Shown here: positions 50,118 through 61,131 of the stretch, piece by piece | Layout of the letters: each line of letters starts with the position of its first letter | How positions within the stretch are numbered: position 1 is the stretch's first letter | DNA from: Vespa crabro | Lineage: Eukaryota; Arthropoda; Insecta; Hymenoptera; Vespidae | Direction of reading: 5' to 3' | Length of the DNA stretch: 64,000 nt | Assembly (NCBI RefSeq): GCF_910589235.1 | Contig: NC_060956.1 | Span: forward strand, 17,749,499-17,813,498 | The notes under the pieces: generated by a model | Databases searched by the model: none | Seen by the model: the letters and a program-made list of their open reading frames with translations, nothing else | What the model was told of the DNA's origin: nothing | Made by a program: the position numbers and the translations under genes

Positions 50118-51912
50118 CCAAAAATATATATATATATGTATCTGTGAAAAGAAGCATTTTTGCAAAACTAATGGAAGTATGATATGAAAGACGAAAATTG
50201 AATAGGTTCGTTAAATGAGAGATGAATATTTCTACAAAATTAATCGAAAATGATGGGTCTGTAATTCTTAAGGCGAGTATAAATGACCATTTTCTCTTGA
50301 AAGTTATTAGTTTTTTTTTTTTTTTTTTTTTAATTTTTTTCTTTATGTGAAAATAATATTTGAAATATGTTATTTAATTTGATGTATGAATGATCCATTT
50401 ATTTTTGTTGATTGGAAAAAATATTTAATATTATTTTATTTAATTGGTTATTTTCTGATTACATAAATTATCAAGAACTATGGGACTGATGTTTAGAAGA
50501 TCTATTAAGAAAATCTACAAAATCGTATGATTCATCTTTAATTATAATGGTATTTCTGCTTGATACGTTGTTAGAATTGTCATCATTGTTGAATTTTCTA
50601 TTTAAAGCATGCACGCGATTTTCCCCATTTTTTTTCCGAAAAATCGAGTTTTTATTTAAATTACTTTTTAATTACAATTTCTGAAAAACTTCTTTTTATT
50701 AAATAAATGACTCGTTTTTTATTAGAGACTATATAACAGTTGACTCTTTATTTTCTTACAGTTCATTTATAATATTCTCTTGATACTATATTTCTAGAAT
50801 GATAAAAATAGTATGTAAATTTCCAATAAAATTTTTCAAAAATTGTGGGGAGAGATGTAAAAAAGTTATATGAAAAAAAATTCTATTTTAATTCCTATCA
50901 TACGTAAATTAATTAAGTTCAAGGAATAAGTTCATATATATATATATATATAAGTGACCTGCCAAAGTTTCATTAAATTGTATGCAATAGTTTTTGAGAA
51001 AATGGGTCATAAAGTTAGTAAATTTAACATTAACGGAATAGATCATTTATACTCTCCTTAATACCAATATTAATTCCAAACATAACCCCTTATAGTAGGC
51101 AAAATATTTCTATATACATACATGAGTGTAGTGAAGAGTTCATGTATCTAAATACAGGGGCTTTAATTATCGGCGAAGTACGATGTATTGCCTGTTTTTA
51201 GGCGCAATACATATATCTTCATAAGAAAAAATAGCAAATAATCTTAAATTACAAACAATGAACTATTTGATTATATATATGGTGTCTATAAAGTTTCGAT
51301 CCATTTTGGTGAAAACGTAAATAATTCTCGTTTCTATGAGATAAAAGAGATAAGTTAAAAAAAAAAAAAAAATAGATTGGACTTCACGTAGAGTCGAGTA
51401 TACGGTCCTTTCTTGTTCGCAGAAAAAACGATTATTGGTAATGGTTATCTCGATATGTTATAACACTTTCTGGGGCCGCAATTAATGGACAATGGAATTT
51501 TTCGTACCTTTGTGTTTTTCTCCCATTTTGCAATCAATGTACAAGACCACCTGAATGAAATCTTCCCTAGTAGGTAGATAGTCAGAAATTCGCAAAGATT
51601 ATGGCCAATGTGCTCACCCGATTTAACTTCTTCATTTGGAAATTGATTAATACTAAAATTTATCGAACAAAAGTTAATAATATTCAAGAAGATAGACCTC
51701 GAGTAGAATTCGAACTGTTACCGATAGTATTACGTCAGATATGTTACAAACAATTTTTCCAGTTACAAGAGAAAGTTAAGAACACATAAATGAAATATGA
51801 CCATTACAGATTGTATTAAATGTTCGTTAATAAAATACAACTATTTCCAACAATTTCATTTTATTTCATTAAAATGGATCGAAACATTGTGAACGACACC
51901 ATGGTAATTTCA

Positions 51913-51943
<31 letters not shown>

Positions 51944-52462
51944 TTCTCTCATTGTATTTTTTTCCTTTCATTTTTCGTGCTACGCGTGCAAGAGAAAAGA
52001 AAGAAAATGTGAAAAGAAAGGGAAAAAGGAAAAACAAAAAAAAGACAAAAATAAAAGAACAAGAAAAACTCACACATGATTTTGAGCTCGACGATATTGC
52101 TATAACCATCGCCCTCGACGTTGCTAGCGACGCAGGTGTAATTTCCGGCCTGGGAACGATTGACTTTTCTTAGAGCGAGATCGTATTGTTGCACTATCAC
52201 GCCGTTCTTCGCGTTGTTCTGAATGACGTTGCCCTGGAACGAAGCATTGACATCGAGATTAGATCGGAAATCTGCGAGGAAAAGTATCGAGAGTAGGGTA
52301 CGCTTTTCGCGAAAAGCAACGTGGTAAGAAGCGCAGAAGCGGATACGAGGACGAATGGAACAGTCTAAGAGAGGAAAATGGGTCGGAGCAATGCGACGAA
52401 GTGGAAAGCGAAGGAGGCACGCGTAACATCGAATAGAAGACTAAGATCATTTTCGTGACAAA

Positions 52463-52518
<56 letters not shown>

Positions 52519-55500
52519 ACCTTTACTATCTATCTATCTTTGTCTCATTCGCTCATATTCTCGAAGGTACGAAGGATTACATTTTCTAAGAGAATTTCTC
52601 TAGGATCGTAGTTACATATAGAAGAGCTTTCGTAACCGAACGTGAAGACTATGACAAAGGAAAATAGATAGGCGCGTAGTTAAAACCGAAGTTCAAGATT
52701 AAGAGAGGCAGTGAATAACGACGGGGTAAAGGAGAAAGAAAAAAATAAAAAAGGTAGATGGTAAAGAGCAAAGGACAAAGAGAAAGATAGTATAATGATG
52801 TGGATAATTGTGTATGTAGACCATATTACGTATATCGAACGTACGTATAAAGAAAAGATATGTAAAAATATAACTATAAAGAAGTTCTTTTGATTTTGAG
52901 AGAAGATATAAAAAATTGAAAAAAGAAGAAGAAAAGAAAAAAAAAAAAGAAAAGAAAAAGAGGAAAAAATAAACGAGTTAAAAGGGTTCATTGTTAAATC
53001 TTTACTTGTCGTAAAGAGCTAAATGTCTATTCTATTCTAGAACTATATGACTGTTATGCATACGTTTATATGTATGTACGTTTGCATTGGTCTATACGAT
53101 AAGATAGAAACAAATTCCCGTGGGATCGACTTACGTTGTGCTTCCAGACGACTTTGTAAGCCCAGGGATTCGCATGAACCTTACATTCAAAGTAGACATC
53201 GTCGCCTTCCTCTATGTCGTCGGGATTCATGTTGGTACCAAGCTCCAACTGTAAGGTAGGAACGACTGAAAAGAAAAAAAAAGAAAAAAAAAAAAAAAAA
53301 AAAAGAAAAAATTCAATGTAATTGTCAATGTGATTGTCTTAAGCTGCTTACACATTTCTACTTGTACATATTCGAGTATAACGAGGTAACAAAGCGTTAC
53401 ATCGAGAATTTGTAATTATATCATGTACGATGTGATATATCAAGGAAATAGAAATTTCTTCTTTCATTATTTTGTCAAAGGAAAATCTCGCGATTAAATT
53501 AAAACAGATAATGTCTCTAATAAATTCATTTTATTTTATCATTTTTCATAATTTAATTTCATTTAAATTCCTTGTAGATTTTAATTACAATTTTCTTAAG
53601 AAAATTTCTTATGATTTGTCTTTTATTTAAATCAATTATCTATACTTTTTTTGAGATCTTCTTTTTTAGATCAACTTTCTTATTTTTCATTTCTTTTTTT
53701 TTTTTCTTTCTTTTTTTTCTCCTTTTTTTTTTCAGATATCGCAAAATCACACAAGCCCAGAAACTTTTATCATGTATCCCACTAAATTATTCCTTATATT
53801 TTCTACGATAAGTATATCTAAATACTTATGTGATAAATAAAAAAGAAAATCAATTTTTAATATTTAATAGATATTAAGATTCACGTCAAAAAGCATTTTC
53901 CCATTTTTATCCTTTGATTAAGATTCGATAATGTTCGACGATTTATCTAGCGTTAAAAGAATTCTTTTTCAAAACGTGATAACGGTAGATAGAGTGAATG
54001 ACAGAGCGCTCGAAGCCGTCATTACTTGTAGCGAACGAGTGATCTTTGTATCGCGACGAATTGCGACAAGTCCCGAATAAATCGAAGCGCATCGGCCATT
54101 CCATTTCGGGTCTCGTTGACGTCTCGTTATTGCGATTACATTCCCGTTAGCTCGACGTAATCTATATCGACGACCTCGTTTCGAACTGCCATGCAACGCT
54201 TTTAACTCGTTTACCTCGTTGATATCTAGATACATTTTGCGTCTCTATGCGTGCGTACGTACGTAGATAGATAGAACTGTCGTGTAGTTATACACACGCA
54301 TATAGCAGGTAAAGCATATATAGAGATACGTAGAAACACGTATCTCGGACGAAATGTCGACCGAACGCAAACACGGATTTCTGCAATGTTAGTTGCTTTG
54401 CCGAGAGATGTTGTCCCGAGCGTACTCATATCCATTAGTATATGAAAAATATGCTTCTCGTTTACTTTTTTTTTCCTCCCTCTTTCTACTCTCTCTCTCT
54501 CCCTCTCTCTCTCTCTTTTTTCCTTTTTTTTCTCTTGTTTTCTTTTTTTCCCCTTTATTTCCCTCCTTTCTTTCTCGTACGCTCGACATTAATATCGTCG
54601 TTAGACCGATGAGAAAGATCTTTTAAAGAAATATATCCGCATTTACGAATACTTACAGAAAACGTTTAGTTTCCAGGTGTCCTCGACGACGCCACTATGA
54701 ACCTTGTTATTCTCAGATTTACAGGCCAATATTTTGTTGTGATCGTCTAGGGTAGGCTTGAAGGTAAAGATGGAACTTGTCATATTCCCATCGGCCGATA
54801 CCTAAGAGACAATGAATATATTTTTTGTTTATAATGAAAAAAATTGAAATTTGTATTGCTCGATTAGAAAAGAAAGAAATTTATTCTTTCGTCTCGATCG
54901 ACTCGAGTTCGTGATGAAATCGAGCTTATATCAATGATATATTACATATCAGTGATATGTAACAAAGTCGAGGGAGGAAAGGAAATAGAAGTAAAAAGGG
55001 AAACGAAGGATAAGGGAAAGGTAAAAACGGCCGGTAGAGATGAGATACGTTGACGCACAACGAACAAAGTCGAATAATTACTTTGTGAAAGATAACGTAG
55101 GGAAGGAAGGCCGATTCGGACTTTACACGGCTTATAAGCCAAGCGTTAATCCGGCGATAAGTCTTAATGACCGGACGAAGTTGGCCAAGGAGGCGTTTAT
55201 CATTTGCCCTCTTGTGAATAATTCTTGCGAGTAATCCTAAATCTAGTAATCATCTTAATACCGTAATTAGAGAATTGTTTTGCCAGAATGGTATCCAATA
55301 AAAAAAAAAAAAAAAAAAGAAAAGGTAAAAGAAATATACAACTAAGCAAATAATAAATGGTACGATTATTCGATTGAATTTTTGCTATAACGATATCGAT
55401 ACTTCCTTGTTGTCTTACTTACAAATCTCTCACTCGAAACGAACGCATGCTCAATGGAAGTAAAATCTATCGATCGTACGCGATCTCTGGCATCTATCGA

Positions 55501-56605
55501 ACGAATCGAGCTTTTACAATTCGCGCGATAGGAATTTCAGGTTGAAATTGAAGCGAAATTCGCGCGTACGACCGGCCATAAATCGAGAAAGTCGAATCAC
55601 CTGGCTGCCTCTGCCAACTATGCGGACACGTTTCGTTCGACTCACTATCGATTGTGAACGTGCCATCGGTATAATTCCCTATCGCTATCAACTTGTTCCT
55701 ACAGTCAGATATTATGATGCGATACGACGGATCAGGTCAATGTATGGGTTAGTTTACAACGAATCGAATTCTCGTCATTTAATCGAAATAAAAATCAACG
55801 AGTCTTTTTAACGAAGAGAAACGGGAGAAAAAGAGGAAGACAAAAGAAAAAGAATCGATCACTCGTATGAAATCTCATTTATGTTACTTTTAAGAGATTC
55901 ATTGTGTTATGTTCCATCTCTTATTTTTTCTATTTTTCTAAGTGTAACAACGATCAAAGCTGTCTCGAGAGGTAGGTCACGTTAATGGCAAGAGAAAAGA
56001 AAGAGAATAAGACAAATGGAGGAGGATAGATCGCGAAAACATCGTTTCTATTCAGTAATTGCAGCATGGCGTGTTGGAGGGAGTTCTTAATGGCGACGAT
56101 GCAAATACCGATACCCAGCTTGCTAATGCCTGTGATTTCGTGGAGAACGATCGAGGGTAGAATTCATGTTTCGTTCGTTCGTCGACCGAACGTTTTTTGG
56201 CCGTCTCGAGAAGCGATAGTGTACGCGCGCGCATTCGAACTTTGGCCCTATTCGAAGTTCCCCTTCGCTTTACGGTACGATCGTTCTCCTTGTACCTTTG
56301 GAATGTTCGTAAGGAGAAAATGATGACGAGCGCGTTGAATGTGGGTCGTAACCTTTCTTTCACAGCTCGGAAATGTTTTACGCCAAAACGTGCCTCTTTA
56401 CCCGCTTCGTTTTCTACTCCTCTACATATATCGTACAATATGCCAGGCTTGATGTGAAATAAAAATGCAAGGAGAGAGCTAATAATTCGAAGATGTTACC
56501 TTAATAGTATTTGAAGATGCAAAAAAAATGGAAAGAAAGATAGGAATAAAGACATAAATAGATAAATAGATAGATAAATAGATAGATAGATAGATAGATC
56601 GATAG

Positions 56606-56649
<44 letters not shown>

Positions 56650-56822
56650 TGAAAGAAAAAAGCTCACCTTCTCCGTATAATTTTCCATCTTTTTGTGATC
56701 CATGTACCAGGATAATTTAGCCGGTGGCCTTGAACCGACTGTCATACAACTGATATTGTATTTCCGATCTGCGCTGAGTGGTGCGTGCTCGCTGCTAAGT
56801 ATACTCACGCTCAAAGGTCTCA
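43747..56822 (-). CDS. Sidestep-family Ig/FN3 transmembrane protein, 3' part of gene (nine coding exons; 5' end outside window)
   Basis: The exons, in transcript order, are 56668-56822, 54657-54801, 53135-53265, 52074-52233, 49078-49377, 48439-48735, 46429-46653, 45765-45922 and 43747-44151. All phases agree, giving 658 residues up to a TAG stop. Seen: three Ig-like domains, one fibronectin-III domain, a transmembrane helix (about residues 406-430 of the fragment) and a 228-residue tail ending ESCV. Known: this layout and the motifs GSRPPAKLSWYMD, VEDTWKL, IEEGDDVYFECKVHANPW and REVVTVRTPL are typical of insect Sidestep proteins. These are cell-surface partners of Beaten-path receptors in axon guidance and synaptic matching. 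The two N-terminal Ig domains and the signal peptide are not in the window. The paralogue (Side to Side-VIII) cannot be assigned. Database names such as nephrin-like or CD22-like usually denote the same family. Confidence 0.93.
45196..45260. repeat. (CT)n microsatellite in Sidestep-family intron H/I
   Basis: A CT tract of about 60 bases. A second one lies at 44902-44953 in the same intron. Confidence 0.95.
45765..45922 (-). CDS. Sidestep-family exon H (cytoplasmic tail)
   Basis: This exon encodes fragment residues 472-524 and is Gln, Thr, Pro and Asn-rich (for example DGLPPSSLPTQQNNHLQG and GYNEYNNYPTLP). No domain is seen. The flanking exons are firmly in phase (1 at the start, 0 at the end). 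The tyrosines in YNEYNNY could be phosphorylation sites, but that is inference. Confidence 0.87.
46429..46653 (-). CDS. Sidestep-family exon G (transmembrane helix)
   Basis: This exon encodes fragment residues 397-471 plus one base. After TPVPFEITP comes a hydrophobic span, LLAGLIGVVSAMLLVTGTIL, which is followed by the basic stop-transfer sequence KVRSERRAQR. This gives a type I orientation, with the Ig domains outside. The exon continues into the cytoplasmic tail (SSEDLYDADDRNPDVVPTNK). The acceptor is gtttacag and the donor is G|gtatgc. Confidence 0.92.
47680..47746. repeat. (AT)n microsatellite in Sidestep-family intron F/G
   Basis: An AT tract interrupted twice by ACAT. Confidence 0.95.
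48439..48735 (-). CDS. Sidestep-family exon F (fibronectin type III-like domain)
   Basis: This exon encodes fragment residues 298-396 plus one base. It contains PESPYNCTLTNQTTQSLSVE, CTAGFDGGQPQHFFLEVFD, FTVQGLEPGKV and LYAVNAKGRSE, the strand pattern of an FN3 domain with the N-K-G turn. Sequons NCT, NQT and NVT suggest glycosylation. The acceptor is atcatcag and the donor is G|gtaagt. Confidence 0.92.
49078..49377 (-). CDS. Sidestep-family exon E (Ig domain 5)
   Basis: This exon encodes fragment residues 198-297 plus one base, a whole Ig-like domain in one exon. Motifs include KPICVAEQKRIYGVARHEDA, VVCRVEAYPPPESFRWAFNN and DYGTVLCWASNTAGQQ. The YPPP...F.W.FNN and TVLCWA.N..G blocks are diagnostic of the family. 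Sequons NNT and NST are present. The acceptor is tttcgcag and the donor is G|gtacgt. Confidence 0.93.
50268..51061. mobile_element. Probable non-autonomous DNA transposon with TTAA flanks
   Basis: A 786-bp segment (50272-51057) is bounded on both sides by TTAA. The left end reads GGCGAGTATAAATGACC, and the reverse complement of the right end reads GGAGAGTATAAATGATC: 15 of 17 positions agree. A second paired block (CCATTTTCTC) follows directly on the left but is displaced inward on the right, as if the right end carried an insertion. There is no coding capacity; the inside is AT-rich. TTAA duplication is typical of the piggyBac superfamily, but no transposase is present, so the superfamily is inferred. 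Confidence 0.5.
51281..51900 (-). mobile_element. Degenerate Tc1/mariner-like element with terminal inverted repeats
   Basis: The left end (51281) begins GGTGTC and, about 8 bases further, has GTTTCGATCCATTTT. The reverse complement of the right end (51900 inward) begins GGTGTC and carries the identical 15-base block 11 bases further. The inverted ends are about 27-30 bp, which is the size expected for mariner. The element is only about 620 bp, so it is internally deleted. A minus-strand open stretch (51445-51687) contains LIAKWEKNTK, which faintly recalls the C-terminal L..RW.KCI of mariner transposase, but this is weak. It lies within an intron and leaves splicing intact. Confidence 0.55.
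52074..52233 (-). CDS. Sidestep-family exon D (Ig domain 4, second half)
   Basis: This exon encodes fragment residues 145-197 plus one base. It contains VIQQ-type strands, LALRKVNRSQAGNYTCVASN and EGDGYSNIVELKIM, a textbook Ig D-x-G-x-Y-x-C strand with Ala in place of Asp. Two overlapping GT sites occur at the donor. T|gtgagt, ending the exon at 52074, keeps the frame and makes a Tyr codon with exon E. Confidence 0.91.
52466..52519. repeat. (CT)n microsatellite in Sidestep-family intron C/D
   Basis: A nearly pure CT run followed by CTAT units. Confidence 0.95.
53135..53265 (-). CDS. Sidestep-family exon C (Ig domain 4, first half)
   Basis: This exon encodes fragment residues 101-144. It reads FVPTLQLELGTNMNPDDIEE, GDDVYFECKVHANPWAYK and VVWKHN, with the first Ig cysteine and core tryptophan. 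The GDDVYFECK.HANP block is one of the most conserved stretches in Sidestep proteins. The acceptor follows a polypyrimidine run (ttttcag), and the donor is AAC|gtaagt in phase 0. Confidence 0.93.
54657..54801 (-). CDS. Sidestep-family exon B (Ig domain 3, second half)
   Basis: This exon encodes fragment residues 53-100 plus one base. It contains SADGNMTSSIFTFKPTLDDH, ILACKSEN with the second Ig cysteine, and VVEDTWKLNVF at the domain end. The acceptor is tcttag and the donor is T|gtaagt. The intron that separates it from exon A is 1866 bp long. Confidence 0.92.
56553..56647. repeat. (GATA)n-(GA)n microsatellite just inside Sidestep-family intron A/B
   Basis: GATA/AAATA units pass into a pure GA run that ends about 20 bases from the exon A donor. 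Confidence 0.95.
56668..56822 (-). CDS. Sidestep-family exon A (Ig domain 3, first half)
   Basis: This exon encodes fragment residues 1-52, starting on the last two bases of a Val codon after acceptor ttgttacag. It contains RPLSVSILSSEHAPLSADRK, then YNISCMTVGSRPPAKLSWYM, with the first Ig cysteine and the core tryptophan. It ends ENYTEK in phase 0 at donor AAG|gtgagc. There are two N-glycosylation sequons (NIS, NYT). This is the most 5' exon that can be found in the window. Confidence 0.92.
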
Positions 56823-58865
56823 CTGTAACAATAAAAGAAAAAGGAGATCGATGGTAAGAAAAATTATCGTCTTACATAGAGAATTTCAACGATGATCGAA
56901 AAGCAAGTGATGTAAGAACAACGAGAGTATAAAAGAGATGGTGGGAACTTGCCGAACTTCTAACTTCGTTTCACCCTTAATGCGTTTTAAACGAGTACTA
57001 ACATTCGTGGCAACAAGCGTGACGTATCGCTGCAAAACATCCGGCTCTCGCCCCACATAAAACCAAAAAAAAAGAACACTAGTTTTTTTCGACTAACAAG
57101 ACCATCGAAGAATTATGTTATACAGTACTTTCGTATCAATTACGATACAAACTTCTCCCCGATTCGTAGTCGTTTCGAAACGACGCGAATCTTTCGCGAT
57201 TAGTTTTCGAATAACTAATAAAGAAATATTTGCCCCGAATAGAAAATTGATACACGTTATAAATGAATATATATATATATTTCGTTTATATTTATAACGT
57301 TATATTTATAACGATTAAATACAATACCTGTAGTAAGTTAGCTAAGTTTTTTCGCAGGTGAATTGACTTCTCCTATCGATGGTTTTCCATCGAATTTAAT
57401 CGCAAACAGAACGGAAAAGGAACGTCTTTCTTCGTGACGGCGTGAGAAGAAGGGTGAAAAAGTACGCAGTGTTGGGGTGAAAAAGGTGGTAGCTCTCTGC
57501 GAAGGAAGACAGACGGAGGGAGAAGAAGGATTTTCCATTCAAGCGGCGTCGAGGTTCGCGCATGGAAGAAGGATGAGAAAGGAAGACTAGGAGGAGAGAG
57601 GGGGAGAGAAAGAGAGAGAGAAAGAGAGAGAAGTGGAGAGTGAGACATGGCAGAAGAGAACTCGGAATTAAACTTTCAGGACTCCGAACTTTTGACACCA
57701 ATGAAAAATTTTCCACTACTTCGTCCTTTCCGTAGCTGGTCTTCCTCCATCGCTGTCGACAGTTTCCACCTTCGAGTCCGTCACCTTAATCTACTTCTTA
57801 CGACTTTGTTCGTCGTAATGGCGAGCGCATATTATACGATACTTATTGGTATTCATGTCGTTGTAATCGAGATTTCTTACACTTGCATATACGTTGCAAT
57901 GAAAGACTCGTTTCGTTTGACAAAAATATTTGTAAGAATCACAAGTGACCTCGTTCGATCCTTTACGTTTTAATAAAATTTTCATGTAGCGTGCTCGACG
58001 ATAACTACTTACACATCTACAAACGTATATATCTACATTATCCATTTTCGAAAAATATCTAAGATAGCTAACGTATTATAGATGAAAATGTCTTTTTCAA
58101 AAGAATCGAATGGTTGAACTACCTGTAGGATCTTTGAATAACGCGTCATTAAAAGTTCACTAGAAAAGTTCGATTGATCGATGGTTGATTGAATATCGCG
58201 GTTGGCATACGTTTATTTTCAGTAGATACTCTTTGCGTGGACATCGATGATGAATGGTATTAGAACGACGTGGAGAGAAAGGAAGAAAAAAAATGAAAAA
58301 AAATGAAAAAAAAAAAAAAAAAAGGAAAAAAAGAAAACAAATATGCGTAGGCGTCCATTAGAGTCTTGATGTTGGTCACAGGATGGATATACGTATGTAG
58401 ATAGTTATAATGGATGTTCGATAGACGATACCGTCAATGTAAGGCTTCGAAATTCGAAACCCCTAAGCCATAACTATTATCTACTACTAACAACGACGGA
58501 TAATCCACCTTTTTCTTACTTTTCCTCTACTGACTGAATAACTTTCTTTTTTTCTTTTATTTTTTTTTTTTTTTGAAACCACAATGATAATACACAATCC
58601 CTGGAAGCCATAAAATTTTTTATAAATCGTACTGTCACGTTTTCGACAACGAAAGGAGAAGTTTTAATTGGAGCGTTTTCACGAGAAACCAGAGTCACCG
58701 TGAAATTATCCGCAAACAAAACGGTCTATGTCAAAAACTCCTGTTCCTCCGGGCAAAGCTGGAAACGGTTCGATAGAATCCGGATGAGTTCGTGCGAGAG
58801 AAAAAAAAGATAGGGAAAGAGAAAAAGGAGAGGGAAAGAGGGATAGGGAGAGGGAGAGAAAAAGG

Positions 58866-58897
<32 letters not shown>

Positions 58898-59571
58898 CAG
58901 ATAGAGGGAAGGGAAACAAAACGATCAAATAAAAAAACCTAACGAGATCCATGGAGGAAAGTAAAAACGGGTTAAAGAGCGGCGAGACAAGCGAAGAGGA
59001 AAGAGAACGATCGAAAGCGGAATAACGAACGAGCTGCCGAGGTTAAACTTATTGCTATTGCAAATTAGAAATGCCTAGCAACTTTATCTATGTACGAACG
59101 GCACGTTTGATTTTTATGGTAAATCGAGCCAACTGCATACGGATTTTTTCTTCATCCATTGTTATTCTTTTTCTGTTATTCCCATCGTTATTATCTTTAC
59201 ACAAAATGAAAAAAAGAAAAGATATAAAAATATGAAAAAAAAAAAGAAAAAAAAAAAAAATTGAAACATAAAATAAAACAAAGCCAACAAAAAAAGAAAT
59301 TCCTCCGTTGTTTATTGTTCAAATTTTAGTCGAAATAGGTAATCCTGAGATTATTTCATTTATAAGTAATTAATATTTACTCAAGGTACGTCATCATTTT
59401 TTACATTCAGTTACAATGAAAAATTGTTTGCCAATAAACAATTCATTTTTAGAATTATTTGAAATTTTGGAGAAATTGAAAATGGACAGATTTGTATGGT
59501 ATTATTATATATAATTTGTTTTCAGTTATTCAGTGACGTTAATAGAAGAAAAAAGAATATATATATATAGA

Positions 59572-59602
<31 letters not shown>

Positions 59603-59850
59603 ATAAAAATGCGTGTGCTAGCATGACAAAAATTTTGCGATACCAACAAAGAACGGATTAAGAACAGTTGGAAAAAAAAAGACAAAAAATAGCAACCATC
59701 GTACGTACGAGTACGTTATACTCTTTTCTACTTTCTACGTACGCATCTCATTCGTCTTTTACGATAAAAACTATTTTGCAACCCGATATTTTAATCTAGA
59801 TATACGTAGAGATCTTTTCTCATATTCATTCTATAATAATACCCCTATAC

Positions 59851-59938
<88 letters not shown>
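59851..59938. repeat. (AAT)n trinucleotide microsatellite
   Basis: About 29 perfect AAT units. It is the longest uninterrupted trinucleotide array in the window. Confidence 0.95.
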
Positions 59939-61000
59939 TGTTAGATAGAGTGTCGCGTAGAATAAAATTTATTAAAATCGAAAGACACTTTTTAAAGAAT
60001 TAACTTAAACGAATTTGAATTTTCGAAATGTTCATTGAGAAATATTTATTGTGCGTTACGTTTTCCATTAAAACGTAAGAAACATAAAAAGCCTAACGTG
60101 CTCGCGTATATTTAAAGGGGTTTAAGTGGCATACAGTGTAGGGATTAAGCTAAGTACAATTAAACTTACGATTCCGCATGTAATGGATTTTAAACGGCTA
60201 CTTGTTTCTTTCGCTAACAGATGCGAATGTACCGAATTAGAATCGATTCCCATGGTCGAACGATTTTTCGTCGATATCGTACCTAATGCTACAAGCATCG
60301 AGTATGTCGAAAGATCGATAGAATCGGGATAGAGAAGGATCATGTCATGAGTAGACGACGTGTACATGAGCGATTAGTGTGAGACACGAGAGCGAGAATA
60401 GTAGAAGAGCGTTATACGAATAAACGATAGCGTTAATTTATTTCTTAATTTACATTCATGAAAGCATCTTGAATAAGACAACGTTGAGAGGAGCAAAGAT
60501 TAAGACGAGAAACATTTGTTGATGGAAAGATCCAACATGTAAGGGACATACATATACATACATATATACATATATACAGATATAGAAATGTGCGAAAGGT
60601 CGAATACGACGAAACGTAGAGACGTATGTTTATGTTTATACTACGTAATATTCTCATATATGTGTTAAAGGGAGGAAGAGAGAAACAGAGATAGGAATAA
60701 GAGAGAGAGAGAGCGAGCGAGAGAGAGACAGAGAGAGAGAAGCTTGTATGTAACAGCAGGTAGTCGCGCAGTCGACACAGTCTCATTGCGGGGGTCACAG
60801 GAGACTCACTCGACTCCGATGGTAGTCTGAGAGGGTTCTCCTGCCTCCTTCAAAAGCACTGTCTCCGGTACACAATCAAGCCCTGCAGCTTGAGGGTCCG
60901 TGTCTCTTGCTCACCCTCTCTATCTTCTTCCGGTACCCTTTCTTTTAGCTGTCCCCTCGGCTCACATCTTTCCACCACCCGTAAACCGTCTTCGCAGCAA

Positions 61001-61001
61001 T

Positions 61002-61042
<41 letters not shown>

Positions 61043-61131
61043 TGAACGCTTTAGCCTGCTGTCGACGTTGTTGTTGTCGTCGTCGTTGTCGTCGTCGTTG
61101 TCGTCGTCGTTGTCGTCGACGTCGTTCACGT
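61001..61131. repeat. (CAG)n followed by (GTC/GTT)n arrays
   Basis: Thirteen CAG units (61002-61040) are followed 25 bases later by mixed GTC and GTT units. On the minus strand the frames read as poly-Leu (after an ATG), poly-Ala, or Asp/Asn-rich. None is continuous with a recognised exon. Confidence 0.92.

Larger units (their letters stand above)
49378..52073 (-). other. Sidestep-family intron D/E hosting two transposon-like copies
   Basis: This 2696-bp intron contains pyrimidine-rich simple sequence at 49430-49560 and 49860-49910, an AT microsatellite at 50088-50112, a TTAA-flanked inverted-end element at about 50272-51057, and a mariner-like inverted-end element at about 51281-51900. The exons on both sides are intact. 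Confidence 0.75.

Noticed and set aside
55494..55750. Possible extra exon between Sidestep-family exons A and B (NYTDGTFTI on the minus strand)
   Set aside because: An acceptor-like site exists at about 55.70 kb, but in the phase needed between exons A and B the frame hits a stop after 17 codons.
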